Shown: positions 1 through 10,606 of the stretch, piece after piece
Position numbering within the stretch: position 1 is the stretch's first letter
Layout of the letters: every line of letters starts with the position of its first letter
From: Streptomyces sp. HNM0574
GTDB lineage: Bacteria > Actinomycetota > Actinomycetes > Streptomycetales > Streptomycetaceae
Assembly: GCF_012726235.1 (NCBI RefSeq)
Contig: NZ_JAASAH010000003.1
Span: forward strand, 62,001 to 126,000
Direction of reading: 5' to 3'
Length of the DNA: 64,000 nt
The notes under the pieces: model-generated
Told to the model about the DNA's origin: nothing
The model's input: the letters and a program-made list of their open reading frames with translations, nothing else
Databases searched by the model: none
Position numbers and translations under genes: made by a program

Positions 1-196
1 AGTGGGCGCTGATCGTGAACGGGTCGGCGTGCGGGAGGGCTTCGCCCAGCGCGCGGCCGAGCACGGCGAGGAGGTAGCCGCCGTTGAGCGCGTGCCCGAT
101 GGCCCAGCCGGCGGAGAGGCCTGCGTCGAAGACGCCGGGTTCGTCTGCGCGGGGGTGTACGGCGGTGTCACGGTCGAACTCGCTGGCGGCGGACAT
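1..196 (-). CDS. Thioesterase-family protein (N-terminal part, runs off the window)
   Basis: Only the first 65 codons are present, from an ATG at 196 read leftwards off the edge. The translation contains AGWAIGHALNGGYLLAVLGR and then HADPFTISAH, which resembles the opening of the TesB/hot-dog thioesterase-like family common in actinobacteria (GGY motif and a histidine after PFT). If so, it would hydrolyse acyl-CoA thioesters, but the catalytic half is missing here. No Shine-Dalgarno precedes the ATG. A TACCGT hexamer ends 7 nt before it, which would suit a leaderless transcript. Family assignment is by memory of the motif and is moderate. Confidence 0.6.
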   Translation of the reverse strand, partial: MSAASEFDRDTAVHPRADEPGVFDAGLSAGWAIGHALNGGYLLAVLGRALGEALPHADPFTISAH

Positions 197-563
197 GGGA
201 TGCACGGTACACGGGATGGTTACCGGTGGGTAGGGGGGTGCCTTCGCGGGGTGCGGGGCGGTGCCCCTTCGTGTGCGTCGCGGGGTGCGGGGCGGTTCCG
301 GGTGCGGTGCTGTACCTGTCTGTGCGTCGCGGGGTGCGGGTGCTTCGTGGCTCGGGCTTTTCGCGCAGTTCCCCGCGCCCCTTGTCGCGGGCTCGGCTTG
401 CTTCTTCGGGTGCGGCGCCATCGTGGCTCGGGTCTTCGCGCAGTTCCCCGCGCCCCTTGTCGCGGGCTGGCCCCGCTTGGGAGGTCTGCGCCGAGGCGCA
501 GGGTGCCGCCTCCGTTACCGGCCCGCCACGGTGCGGGGTGCACAACCGGCGTCGGCGTGCGGA
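197..563. repeat. Gene-free gap filled by the dispersed GC-rich repeat (copy A)
   Basis: This gap has no credible gene. From about 225 to 545 it consists of the window's dispersed intergenic repeat. The 19-nt core GCGCAGTTCCCCGCGCCCC lies at 363-381 and 438-456. A shorter internal repeat, GTGCGTCGCGGGGTGCGGG, occurs twice near 270-335. The stretch near 476-510 holds the CTGCGCC-GA-GGCGCAG mini-hairpin module also found in copies B-E. Open frames here are low-complexity translations of the repeat. The leftmost part (197-224) presumably carries the promoter of the thioesterase-like gene. Confidence 0.85.
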
Positions 564-929
564 TCAGTCCACCGGGGAGACTCGGATGCGGTTGCCGTCG
601 GGGTCGGTGATCACGAACGTGCGGCCGAAGACAGCGTCGTACGGCTCCTCCACGACATGGACTCCCTTCGAGACCCAACTCGTGAAGATCTCGTCGATCG
701 CAGTCGCCGCTCCGGAGACCATCAGCCCGACTTCGCTTGTGCGAGGGGTGCTCGGGACCGCTTGCTCGCCGTAGCCCGTCCACAGCGCGAACAGGACACC
801 GGGGGCAACCTCGAAAGCTACGTAGTGGGGACTGATGAAGGCCGGTTCGATCTCGAACAGGTCGCGGTAGAAGGCGGTAGCGGCCTCGGCGTCGCGGACG
901 CCGATCAGGAACAGGTTGGGTGCGGGCAT
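564..929 (-). CDS. VOC family (glyoxalase/bleomycin-resistance-like) protein
   Basis: A 121-residue single-domain vicinal-oxygen-chelate protein. Typical features are the opening FLIGVRDAEAATAFYRDLF, a central beta-strand with FALWTGYGE, and the C-terminal FVITDPDGNRIRVSPVD, where the family usually places a metal or substrate ligand. The ATG at 929 is chosen because GAGGAGCG precedes it at good spacing and the family normally starts a few residues before the first strand; a longer frame to 1016 would cross the shared promoter. It is divergent from the WYL regulator at 1025 with about 95 bp between them, so it is the likely target of that regulator. The substrate is unknown; such proteins can be isomerases, dioxygenases or drug-binding proteins. 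Confidence 0.85.
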   Translation of the reverse strand: MPAPNLFLIGVRDAEAATAFYRDLFEIEPAFISPHYVAFEVAPGVLFALWTGYGEQAVPSTPRTSEVGLMVSGAATAIDEIFTSWVSKGVHVVEEPYDAVFGRTFVITDPDGNRIRVSPVD

Positions 930-986
930 CGAGCGCTCCTCAGATCGTTGAAGTCCCGGTACCGCTCCAGTGGATCGCCTCATCGC

Positions 987-999
987 GACAGAACCTGTC
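987..999. promoter_or_regulatory. Candidate operator between VOC gene and WYL regulator
   Basis: A perfect inverted repeat, GACAG-AAC-CTGTC, sits in the 95-bp divergent intergenic region, 26 bp before the regulator start. Divergent regulator/target pairs often share such an operator. The link to the WYL regulator is inference from position only. Confidence 0.45.
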
Positions 1000-1024
1000 A
1001 CCTTTTCCGCGAACATTGGTCAGC

Positions 1025-1990
1025 ATGAAGGCTTCGAGGCTGTTGCACCTCCTGCTGCTCCTGCAGACCCGTCAGCGCATCACCACCACCGATCTCGCCG
1101 AGCGTCTGGAAGTGTCTCGGCGGACTGTGCTGCGGGATGTCGAGGCGCTCTCGACGGCAGGTGTGCCTGTCCATGCCGAACGCGGGCGGAACGGCGGGAT
1201 CGTCCTGCTCCCCGGTGCAAGGCTCAACGCGTCCCATCTGGAACCACCGGAGCTGGAGGCCCTCTCCGTAGCCGGTCTGGACAGCGCGCAACGTGAGCGT
1301 ATGGGCCTGTCCGCGGTGTGGGAGTCGGCCGCGCGCAAGATCGCCGCCCGGCAGACTGCCGTACCTGGATCGCCGAGCCTGCCGCAACTGGCGGACCTGG
1401 TGCTGGTGGACAGCACCGGGTGGTTTGCCGACTCAGAGGCAGGGATCGACGTATCGGACCTGGCCTCGGCACTGCGACACCGCCGCCGGCTGCGAATCCA
1501 GTACCGGCGCAGCGCCGAGAATCAGGCCTCAACGCGGGTGGTCGACCCGTACGGGATCGTCGCGAAATCCGGTCGCTGGTATCTCATAGCCGATGACCAG
1601 GGGAACGGTCGGCTGTTCGCTCTGGAACGGCTCTCGTCCTACGAAGAACTCGACGCGCCGGCTGCTCTCCGGCCAGGCGAAACCCTCCGCACCAGATGGG
1701 CCGCGTTGAAGGAACGCACCGAGGGTCAAGGTCGCGTGAGCGTGACCGTCCGTCTGCCGGAAAACGGACTCGCCCTGGCGCGGCGCATCCTCGGCAGCCG
1801 CATCCACGACGTCTCCGACGCGGAAAACGGCTGGTGCACCGTCGTCGTCCGCTACCCCGATATCGAGTCGGTGCGTCAGCTCCTCCAGTTCGGCGACCAC
1901 ATCGAGGTACTCACCCCGGAGACAGCCCGCGAACGCATCAGTCAGCTCGCCGGAGACCTGGCGGAAAGGCACTCGACCCCAGCTTCGTGA
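1025..1990 (+). CDS. WYL-domain HTH transcriptional regulator (DeoR/YafY type)
   Basis: A 321-aa protein with an N-terminal winged HTH (about residues 5-45, ITTTDLAERLEVSRRTVLRD), a linker, and a central WYL domain holding the signature triad at W185-Y186-L187 in KSGRWYLIAD. The C-terminal part (about 240-315) matches the usual WCX-type extension. WYL domains sense ligands, and nucleic-acid or nucleotide ligands have been proposed for some members. The ATG at 1025 is the first start placing the HTH at its normal position; upstream in-frame codons would run into the divergent promoter. It is probably autoregulated and controls the VOC gene. The inducing ligand cannot be deduced. Confidence 0.9.
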   Translation: MKASRLLHLLLLLQTRQRITTTDLAERLEVSRRTVLRDVEALSTAGVPVHAERGRNGGIVLLPGARLNASHLEPPELEALSVAGLDSAQRERMGLSAVWESAARKIAARQTAVPGSPSLPQLADLVLVDSTGWFADSEAGIDVSDLASALRHRRRLRIQYRRSAENQASTRVVDPYGIVAKSGRWYLIADDQGNGRLFALERLSSYEELDAPAALRPGETLRTRWAALKERTEGQGRVSVTVRLPENGLALARRILGSRIHDVSDAENGWCTVVVRYPDIESVRQLLQFGDHIEVLTPETARERISQLAGDLAERHSTPAS

Positions 1991-2039
1991 ACGCCGACCG
2001 GAACGTCCTGCCCTCAATCGACGTCTCCGGTCAGCACAC

Positions 2040-2693
2040 CTAGCGGGGCGCCTCGCTGCGGCGGTGCCAGGCGCGGGGCGCGCGCCAGCCGTAGCGCATG
2101 GCGCAGAGGCGGAGGACGAAGCCGAGGGCGGCGGCCAGCGTCATCGTGACGACGTTCAGCGCCTCGAAGCGGATCAGCAGCGCGGCCGCACCGGCGCCGA
2201 CGATCGCGGGGACGGCGTACATCTCACGGTCCCAGCGCAGCACCGACGGCACCTCGTTGGCGAGCACGTCCCGCAGCATGCCGCCGCCCGCCGCCGTGGC
2301 GAGGCCGAGCGCGGCGGAGGCGACGAGGCCCAGCCCGTACTCGTGCGCCTTGATCGTGCCCACCACGCAGAACAGCCCGAGCCCCGCCGCGTCGAACACC
2401 CCCACCGCCTTGTTGATCCGCTCGACCTGCGGATGCAGGAAGAAAACCAGCAGCGTGGAGAGGAACGGCGTCAGGAAGTACCCGAGGTCGGTGAAGGCGG
2501 CGGGCGGTACGGCGCCGATCACCAGGTCCCGGAACAGGCCGCCGCCCAGCCCCGTGGCGGCGGCGAGGGTGGCGAGGCCGAAGACGTCGAAGTTCTTCCG
2601 GACGCCGAGCAGGGCGCCGGAGATCGAGAAGACGAAGATCCCGGCGAGGTCCAGCCAGTGCTGGACGTCGGGGTCGTACAGGTGCGGTTCCAC
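2040..2693 (-). CDS. TRIC cation channel family protein (YadS/UPF0126)
   Basis: A 217-aa integral membrane protein with about seven hydrophobic segments arranged as two similar halves. Each half carries the family's glycine-rich kink: LGGGLFRDLV in the first and AGGGMLRDVL in the second. Prokaryotic members of this family form trimeric, mainly K+/Na+ permeable channels. The N-terminus (VFSISGALLGVRKNFDVFGL) is strongly conserved in the family. It converges with the WYL regulator across a 49-bp gap with no clear hairpin. Upstream lies a repeat-filled gap, so it is probably monocistronic. Full length compared with relatives of about 200-220 aa. Confidence 0.9.
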   Translation of the reverse strand: MEPHLYDPDVQHWLDLAGIFVFSISGALLGVRKNFDVFGLATLAAATGLGGGLFRDLVIGAVPPAAFTDLGYFLTPFLSTLLVFFLHPQVERINKAVGVFDAAGLGLFCVVGTIKAHEYGLGLVASAALGLATAAGGGMLRDVLANEVPSVLRWDREMYAVPAIVGAGAAALLIRFEALNVVTMTLAAALGFVLRLCAMRYGWRAPRAWHRRSEAPR

Positions 2694-3049
2694 GCGGACT
2701 TTCTACCCGGCCGGCCGTGGACCCCTTCGGCGGGGGCGGTCGCTTCTCGGGACGCGGGGCCGGCCCTCGCGGTTTGTCGCGGGGTGCGGGTGCGCGCCCC
2801 TGTTCGGGCCCGCCCCGCTTCTTCGGGTGCGGGTGCTCGTGGCTCGGGTCTTCTGCGCAGTTCCCCTCGCCCCTGTTCGGGCTCGCCCCGCTTCTCGGGC
2901 TCGCCCCGCTTGGGAGAACTGCGCCATAGGCGCAGGGCTGGCAAGCGCAGCGCGGTCACCCCCGCGCGGGGTGCTCCATGCCGTCACCGGGCCGCCCCGT
3001 ACGCCGTGGCCGTTCGCGCAGTTCCCCGCGCCCCTTTCGGGGCGTCCCG
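2694..3049. repeat. Gene-free gap holding dispersed repeat copy B
   Basis: About 300 bp of the composite repeat fills this gap. Two cores are present: 2855-2873 (variant with TCCCCTCGCCCC) and 3016-3034. Between them lies the middle module GCTTGGGAGAACTGCGCC followed by GGCGCAGGGCTGGCAAGCGC, then CACCCCCGCGCGGGGTGCTC. The same modules in the same order occur in copies C, D and E. No gene is credible. The 2694-2760 part would contain the promoter of the TRIC gene, but no clear -10/-35 is visible. Confidence 0.85.
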
Positions 3050-3274
3050 CTACAGCGCCCGCGCGTACGCGACGAAGGCGGTCCACGCGGAGGGCGGGAC
3101 GGTCAGGTGCGGGGCGGAGTCGGGCCGCTTCGAGTCCCGGATGTGCACGGTGTGCGGGTCGCCATCCGTACCAGCGCTGTGGCTGGACTTCCGCCAGTCC
3201 AGGGCCACTTCGAGGCAGTTTCCGCCCGAGGTGTCGCTGAAACTGGACTTGAACCACATGAGCTGCTCGCTCAT
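3050..3274 (-). CDS. DUF397 domain small protein
   Basis: A 74-aa protein with a doubled N-terminal DUF397 motif (FKSSFSDTSGGNCLEVA, then WRKSSHS) and the closing strand IRDSKRPDSAPHLTVPPSAW. DUF397 proteins in Streptomyces accompany Xre/DUF5753 regulators of the WhiJ or Scr1/Scr2 type and are thought to act as their small partner, sometimes described as the toxin of a toxin-antitoxin-like pair. The ATG at 3274 overlaps the TGA of the upstream regulator (ATGA), so translation is coupled. The molecular activity of DUF397 is not settled. Confidence 0.88.
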   Translation of the reverse strand: MSEQLMWFKSSFSDTSGGNCLEVALDWRKSSHSAGTDGDPHTVHIRDSKRPDSAPHLTVPPSAWTAFVAYARAL

Positions 3275-4089
3275 AGCCGCTGCACAATCCCCTCGATGTA
3301 CTCCGTCGACTCCTCTGCGCTGAGGGCCTGCATCCTGATCGTCCCATGGCGCCGCAGAAGGCTGCTGATGTCCCTCGGGTCCGACGTAAGGCTGCTGGCG
3401 GTGTGACCCTCCATGTACCCGTAGCACTCGTCGTCGTGGGTCTCCAGAACAACCAGTGGCCCGTCCAAGGCCGTTGGCGGAACCCGATCCACCGGAAGCA
3501 CCTGGAGTGAGACGTTCCGCTGCTTCCCCCTCTCCAAGAGGTGCAGCAACTGCTTCCTGTGGACGTCCTTCCCGCCGATGGATACGCGCAGCGCGGTTTC
3601 GAGCAGTACGCAAGCCAGCTCGACGGGCTCCTCAGCCGTCGTCGACAGGAGATGCTGACGTTCCACTCGGCCCGCAACTCGACGCTCAACGGTCTCGTCC
3701 CCCAGGGGCGGGCAATGTGCGGACAGCAGCGCCCGAGCGTGCTCGGCGATCTGGAGCAGCCCCGGCACATGCCCCATCTCGTATGCCCAGATACACCGCG
3801 CCGTGCGCTCCAGCGCAAGAAAGTCCTGCGCCTTCTCCGAATACTTCTCCGGCTCCTGGTACTTCAGTCCCGCCTTCAACTTGCCACCGGCGCCGAAGAG
3901 TTCGTCGCCGATGAGGGCCATCTTGGGCGGGCATTTGCGGCGGCCGCACTCGACGGACTTGACCATCTCCAGCGAGTAGCCGACGGCCTCGGCGGCGGCC
4001 TCTCTCGCGACTCCGGCGTCCACGCGCCAGAGTCGGAACTGGTTGCCCAAGTAGCGCAGGTTCGCGGGGAGTTCGGCGCTGTCGGCCAT
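3271..4089 (-). CDS. Xre-family HTH regulator with DUF5753 (Scr1/WhiJ-type)
   Basis: A 272-aa protein with an N-terminal HTH (about residues 10-60) and a long C-terminal DUF5753 domain that includes the family hallmarks ARCIWAYEMGHVPGLLQIAEHARAL and, near the end, MEGHTASSLTSDPRDI. It is of normal length for the family (270-290 aa). The ATG at 4089 gives the standard MADSAELP-type start; the frame stays open further left only through repeat DNA. It forms a two-gene unit with the DUF397 gene by a 4-nt overlap. Relatives act in development (WhiJ system) or as antitoxin-like partners. Its DNA target is unknown. Confidence 0.88.
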   Translation of the reverse strand: MADSAELPANLRYLGNQFRLWRVDAGVAREAAAEAVGYSLEMVKSVECGRRKCPPKMALIGDELFGAGGKLKAGLKYQEPEKYSEKAQDFLALERTARCIWAYEMGHVPGLLQIAEHARALLSAHCPPLGDETVERRVAGRVERQHLLSTTAEEPVELACVLLETALRVSIGGKDVHRKQLLHLLERGKQRNVSLQVLPVDRVPPTALDGPLVVLETHDDECYGYMEGHTASSLTSDPRDISSLLRRHGTIRMQALSAEESTEYIEGIVQRL

Positions 4090-4420
4090 GGGGGCGCCCT
4101 TTCGGTACATCCCGTACAGAGGGCCTCGAAGTCTAGACATCCGGACGCGGGGGCGTCCGGGTGTCGGGCGAACTCGGCTGTGCCGCGGTGCGTTGCCGGG
4201 GGCGGGTGCGCTCGTGGCTCGGGCCTTTTGCGCAGTTCCCCGCGCCCCTTGTCTCGGGCTCGCCCCGCTTCTCGGGCTCGCCCCGCTTGGGAGGTCTGCG
4301 CCGAGGCGCAGGGCTGGCAAGCGCAGCGCGGTCACCCCCGCGCGGGGTGCTCAATGCCGTCACCGGACCACCCGTACGCCGTGGCTTGTCGCGCAGTTCC
4401 CCGCGCCCCCAAGAGGGCGC
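4090..4420. repeat. Gene-free gap holding dispersed repeat copy C
   Basis: Positions about 4190-4412 repeat the composite seen in copy B: a core at 4230-4248, the GCTTGGGAGGTCTGCGCC / GGCGCAGGGCTGGCAAGCGC module near 4287-4325, CACCCCCGCGCGGGGTGCTC, and a second core at 4391-4409. The gap is upstream of the HTH gene and downstream of the peptide-transport operon, so operon termination probably happens here, although no U-tailed hairpin is visible. Positions 4090-4190 presumably hold the HTH promoter. Confidence 0.85.
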
Positions 4421-5461
<1,041 letters not shown>

Positions 5462-5522
5462 CTGCTCGTCCTCGTCCTCGCGTTCGTTCCGTCCGCTTCC
5501 GGTTCCACGCCGATGTCCGCGT

Positions 5523-6634
5523 TCACAGCCTGGGGGCGATCTCTTCGGTCCAGATCCGGTGCCGCTGCGACGGGGTCAGATGGCAGGCGGACAGGTGCCG
5601 CCTGGCCCCGGGCCCGTCCGTCCCCTCGGCACCGTCCGCCTCGATCACCCTCAGCTCCGGGCGTTCGGTGCGGGTGAGGTCCTCCTTGGGCAGGTCGGCG
5701 TACGGGCAGCGGGGGTTGAAGGCGCAGCCCTCGGGCACGTTGATCAGGCTGGGCGGGGAGCCCTTGACGGGGGTGAGCCGGTCGGTCTGCGCGCGGTCGA
5801 TGCGCGGCATCGAGCCGAGCAGGCCCCAGGTGTAGGGGTGCTGGGGCTGGTGGAAGACGTCCTCGGCGGTGCCGTACTCGACGCAGCGGCCGCCGTACAT
5901 CACCAGGATGTCGTCGGCGAGTTCGGCGACGACGCCCAGGTCGTGGGTGATGACGATGACGGCCGAGCCGAACTCCTGCTGGAGGTCGCGGATCAGGTCG
6001 AGGATCTGCGCCTGGACGGTGACGTCGAGCGCGGTGGTCGGCTCGTCCGCGATGAGCAGTTCGGGGTTGTTGACCAGCGACATGGCGATCATCGCGCGCT
6101 GCCGCATCCCGCCGGAGAACTCGTGCGGGTAGCCGTCGACGCGCTTGTCGGGCTGCGGGATGCCGACCCGGTCCAGGAGCTCGACGGCCCGCTTGCGCGC
6201 CGTCTTCTTGTCCACGTCGTGGTGGACGCGGTACGCCTCGACGATCTGCTGGCCGATGGTGAAGTACGGGTGCAGCGCGGACAGCGGGTCCTGGAAGATC
6301 ATCGCCATCTCGCGGCCGCGCAGCTTGCGCACCTCGTCCGGCGGGGCGGTGAGCAGGTCCCGGCCGTCGAGCAGGATCTCGCCGGATATCTGCGCCTTCT
6401 TCCGGCCGTACTGGCCGACGGTGTGCAGGCCCATGATGCCGAGCGAGGTGACGGACTTGCCGGAGCCCGACTCCCCGACGATGCCGAGGGTCTTGCCCTT
6501 CTCCAGCGAGAAGGACAGCCCGTCGACGGACTTGACCAGGCCGTCCTCACTGGGGAAGTGCACGCGCAGATCGCGCACTTCGAGGAAGGCACCGGAGGCG
6601 TCCCCGGCGGCGCCGGATTTCGCGGGCAGGTCTG

Positions 6635-6638
<4 letters not shown>
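5523..6638 (-). CDS. Oligopeptide/dipeptide ABC transporter ATPase (DppD/OppD type)
   Basis: A 371-aa ABC ATPase with Walker A GESGSGKS at residues 55-62, signature FSGGMRQR, Walker [13 protein letters not shown] and H-loop VITHDL. The C-terminal region carries the peptide-subfamily motif [11 protein letters not shown]. The insertion [20 protein letters not shown] after Walker A is typical of Streptomyces OppD proteins. The ATG at 6638 overlaps the TGA of the upstream permease gene (ATGA), so the pair is translationally coupled. A 61-bp gap separates it from the next ATPase gene. Confidence 0.93.
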
Positions 6639-7633
<995 letters not shown>

Positions 7634-7663
7634 TGCTCTCGGCCCCTTTGCGGCGCCCGGCCC

Positions 7664-7689
7664 GCCGCCCCCGCGGGTGCGGGGGCGGC
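7664..7689 (-). promoter_or_regulatory. Intercistronic hairpin between binding-protein and permease genes
   Basis: A perfect 11-bp GC stem (arm GCCGCCCCCGC on the plus strand) with a 4-nt loop lies in the 145-bp gap inside the operon, with no T-tract. In other ABC operons such hairpins protect or partly terminate the message so that the binding protein outnumbers the membrane parts. That role here is inferred. Confidence 0.6.
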
Positions 7690-7778
7690 CGGGTCCGGAC
7701 CGGTGCGGCGGCCTTCACCTGCCCTTCGTGCCGGCGGCGGGTGACGCCGTCAGATGGTGATGTCGGTGGCGGGACGGG

Positions 7779-9545
7779 TCACTTCACGCCGAGGTTGACG
7801 AAGTCGTACCAGCCGCTGAACGCGTCGGACGAGTACGCGTTGGTCAGCCGCTCGGAGCGCCACTGGATCACCTTCAGGTAGGTCAGCGGGAGGTAGTAAC
7901 CGCCCTTCATGACCTCCTTGTTGACCTCCGCGTACTTCTCGGCCGCCTTGTCCGGGTCCAGTTCGGCGATCGCCTCGTCGAAGCCCTTGTCGATCTTCTT
8001 GTCGTCGATCAGGGCGTAGTTGTTGTTGCCGTTGTCGAGGATGTAGTCGCTGTGCCAGAGCGGGACGCCGTAGCCCTGGCCACTGGGGAAGTCGGGGCCC
8101 CAGCCGTACAGGACCATGCCGTAGCCCTTGCGCTTGACGGTGTCCGGGTTGCCGACGATCGAGGAGCCCTGGGCGCCGTCGAAGGCGTCGATCTCGACCC
8201 GGATGCCGACCTTCTTCAGGGACGCCTGGATCGCCTCGGCGGACTTCATGTCGGCCTTGTCGGTGTTACGAACGGCGAGCGTGGTCTTGAAGCCGTCCGG
8301 CTTGCCGCACTTGGCGAGCTCGTCCTTGGCCTTGGCGACGTTCGCGCCGCTGCCGTTCTCCAGCATCCCGTACTGGTCGTCCTTCGGGTCGTGACCGGGG
8401 ACGACCGGGGGCAGCATGTTCGGCGCGACGGCGCCGCCCGCGAGCGGGCCGCCGCGCGCGGTCTGCACGGACTTGTGGTCGGTGCCGTAGATCGCCGCCT
8501 TGCGGCAGTGGATGTTCTCGAACGGCTTCACGCTCTGCGGGAAGGCGACGTACGAGATGAACCCGGACTGCGGGTTGTCCACGTTGCCCTTGTGCTGCTT
8601 GAGGGCGGTCTGCCGGCCCTGCACCTCCATGCCGCGCTGGTTCAGGTCCAGGTCGGCGTCCCCGTTGATGAGCCGCTTGTCGCGCTCGTCGGGGTTGGTG
8701 ATCAGGGTGACCCTGACCTTGTCCGGAAGTGCCTTGCGGAGCTTGTCCGTCGAGCGGTCCCAGTGCTTGTTCCGCACCAGCGTGAGGGACTTGTTCGGGG
8801 TGTACGACTCGAACTTGTACGGGCCCGAGGAGAACGGCTTGAGCGTGTACTTGGACTTGGTGTCCTTGTCCTCACGCACCGGCGAGTTCGTCGGCATCGC
8901 CAGCATCTGTTCAAAGTCACCGTTGGCTTCCGGCAGATGGAAGACGATCTTCTTGTCGCTGGGCGTCTCGATCGCGTCGAGCCCGCCCTTGTCCTCGTAC
9001 GGGCCCTTGTACTTGCCGTCCGGGTCGAGGACGTCCTTGACGTAGACCGGGCCGCCGGAGAGCGTCTTCTGCGCCCACTGCCGCTGGATGCCGTACTTGA
9101 TGTCCTGGGAGGTGATCGGCTTGCCGTCCTCCCACTTCAGGCCGTCCTTCAGCTCGTAGGTGTAGGTCTTGCCGCCGTCGCTGACCTTGGCCTTGCTCTT
9201 GGCGAGGTCCGGCTGGAGCTCGATGCTCTTCTGGCCCGGCGCCGGGGTGTAGCTCACCAGCTGGCGGCTGTAGAAGCGCGCGAAGTCGAAGGCGAAGCCG
9301 TAGTACATGCGGGTCGTGTCCCAGGAGTCGGCGTCCTGGACCCCGATGAACTTGAGGGTGCCGCCCTTCTTGTCCGAGGCGTTGGCGACCTTGTTGATGC
9401 CCGCGTTGTAGCCGGCGCCGCCGCCCCCGTCCTCCCCCGCGCCGCCGCCGCAGGCGGCCGTGGTCAGCAGGACACCGACGAGACCGGCCGAGAGCGCGGC
9501 CGCCCTGCGCCGCCGTGACCGGCTCGATATGCGCTGAACTCTCAC
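7779..9545 (-). CDS. Peptide ABC transporter substrate-binding lipoprotein (SBP family 5)
   Basis: A 588-aa extracytoplasmic solute-binding protein. The N-terminus has an arginine-rich n-region, a hydrophobic core and the lipobox LTTAAC with the lipidated Cys at residue 32, followed by a Gly/Asp linker. The SBP_bac_5 body includes YGFAFDFARFYSRQLVSYTP, LKDGLKWEDGKPITSQDIKY and WHSDYILDN. The GTG at 9545 is chosen for its GGAGG ten bases upstream; the frame remains open further, but only by reading antisense-like sequence across the neighbouring permease. It captures oligopeptides at the membrane surface for the flanking permeases. Confidence 0.92.
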   Translation of the reverse strand: MRVQRISSRSRRRRAAALSAGLVGVLLTTAACGGGAGEDGGGGAGYNAGINKVANASDKKGGTLKFIGVQDADSWDTTRMYYGFAFDFARFYSRQLVSYTPAPGQKSIELQPDLAKSKAKVSDGGKTYTYELKDGLKWEDGKPITSQDIKYGIQRQWAQKTLSGGPVYVKDVLDPDGKYKGPYEDKGGLDAIETPSDKKIVFHLPEANGDFEQMLAMPTNSPVREDKDTKSKYTLKPFSSGPYKFESYTPNKSLTLVRNKHWDRSTDKLRKALPDKVRVTLITNPDERDKRLINGDADLDLNQRGMEVQGRQTALKQHKGNVDNPQSGFISYVAFPQSVKPFENIHCRKAAIYGTDHKSVQTARGGPLAGGAVAPNMLPPVVPGHDPKDDQYGMLENGSGANVAKAKDELAKCGKPDGFKTTLAVRNTDKADMKSAEAIQASLKKVGIRVEIDAFDGAQGSSIVGNPDTVKRKGYGMVLYGWGPDFPSGQGYGVPLWHSDYILDNGNNNYALIDDKKIDKGFDEAIAELDPDKAAEKYAEVNKEVMKGGYYLPLTYLKVIQWRSERLTNAYSSDAFSGWYDFVNLGVK

Positions 9546-9607
9546 TGTGTCGCAACCTCCGTGGGTGTCACGGCCCGCCGCCTGCGCGGGCCGGGAGACT
9601 GGCTGGT

Positions 9608-10606
9608 TCAACGGGTCCCCTTCGGGTCCAGCGCGTCGCGCACGCCGTCGCCGAAGAGGTTGAAGGCGAGCACCGTGATGAAGATGGCGACGCCGGGGAT
9701 GATCATGAACATCGGGTCCGACTCGTAGTACGTCACCGCGTCGGAGAGCATCGAACCCCAGGAAGCGGTGGGCGGCTTGACGCCCACCCCGAGGAAGCTG
9801 AGCGCCGCCTCGGTGAGGATGTTGGTCGGGATCATGAGCGTCGTGTAGACGGTGATCGGCGCGACCAGGTTCGGCAGCAGCTCGCGGGTGATGATGTACC
9901 GGCGGCCCGCGCCCAGGCTGCGCGCCGCCTCGATGTACTCGCGCTCGCGCAGCGACAGCACCTGGCCGCGCACGATCCGGCCGATGTACGGCCAGCCGAA
10001 GAAGCCGATCACCAGGATCATCACGAGCAGCCGCACTCCCGTACCCGTCAGGCCCAGGAGGTTGTTCGGCATCACCGAGATCAGCGAGATGATGAAGAGC
10101 AGCTGCGGGAAGGCCAGCAGCATGTCCATCACGCGGCTGATGACGGCGTCGAGCCAGCCGCCGAAGTACCCGGCGAGCGTGCCGAGTACGGCGCCGAAGA
10201 CGACGGCGACGAAGGCCGAGAGGAAGCCGACGAGGATCGAGACGCGGGCGCCGTAGACGATGCGGGCGAGGATGTCGCGGCCGCTGACGGGCTCGACGCC
10301 GAGCCAGTGCTCCGCGCTGATCCCGCCGAGCGCGCCCTTGGGGGTGCTGAACAGCGGGTCGATCAGGTGCTCGTTGCGCACCTCGGGCGACTGGCCGGTC
10401 AGTGCGGTGATCAGCGGCGCGAAGATCGCGACGAGGATCAGCAGCAGGACGACCGCGCCGCCCGCCAGGGTCACCTTGTCGCGCTTCAGCCGCTCCCAGG
10501 CGATCCGGCCGAGCGAGCGGCCCTCGATCGCCTTGGCGCCCGGCACGGGGCCGGCCGGCTCGCTGGTCCCGGTCGCCGTGGACGTGTCGTGCAGTGGTGC
10601 CGTCAT
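9608..10606 (-). CDS. Oligopeptide ABC transporter permease (DppC/OppC type), first gene of operon
   Basis: A 332-aa permease with the OppC N-terminal cytoplasmic segment (SLGRIAWERLKRDKVTLAGG), six predicted helices, the EAA loop in EYIEAARSLGAGRRYIITRE, and the C-terminal EAALSFLGVGVKPPTASWG block characteristic of DppC/OppC. The ATG at 10606 has GAAGG upstream; an in-frame ATG at 10690 is less likely. It opens the five-gene peptide-uptake operon. From memory the organisation resembles the second oligopeptide permease of S. coelicolor rather than BldK, but function must not be equated without tests. Confidence 0.92.
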   Translation of the reverse strand: MTAPLHDTSTATGTSEPAGPVPGAKAIEGRSLGRIAWERLKRDKVTLAGGAVVLLLILVAIFAPLITALTGQSPEVRNEHLIDPLFSTPKGALGGISAEHWLGVEPVSGRDILARIVYGARVSILVGFLSAFVAVVFGAVLGTLAGYFGGWLDAVISRVMDMLLAFPQLLFIISLISVMPNNLLGLTGTGVRLLVMILVIGFFGWPYIGRIVRGQVLSLREREYIEAARSLGAGRRYIITRELLPNLVAPITVYTTLMIPTNILTEAALSFLGVGVKPPTASWGSMLSDAVTYYESDPMFMIIPGVAIFITVLAFNLFGDGVRDALDPKGTR

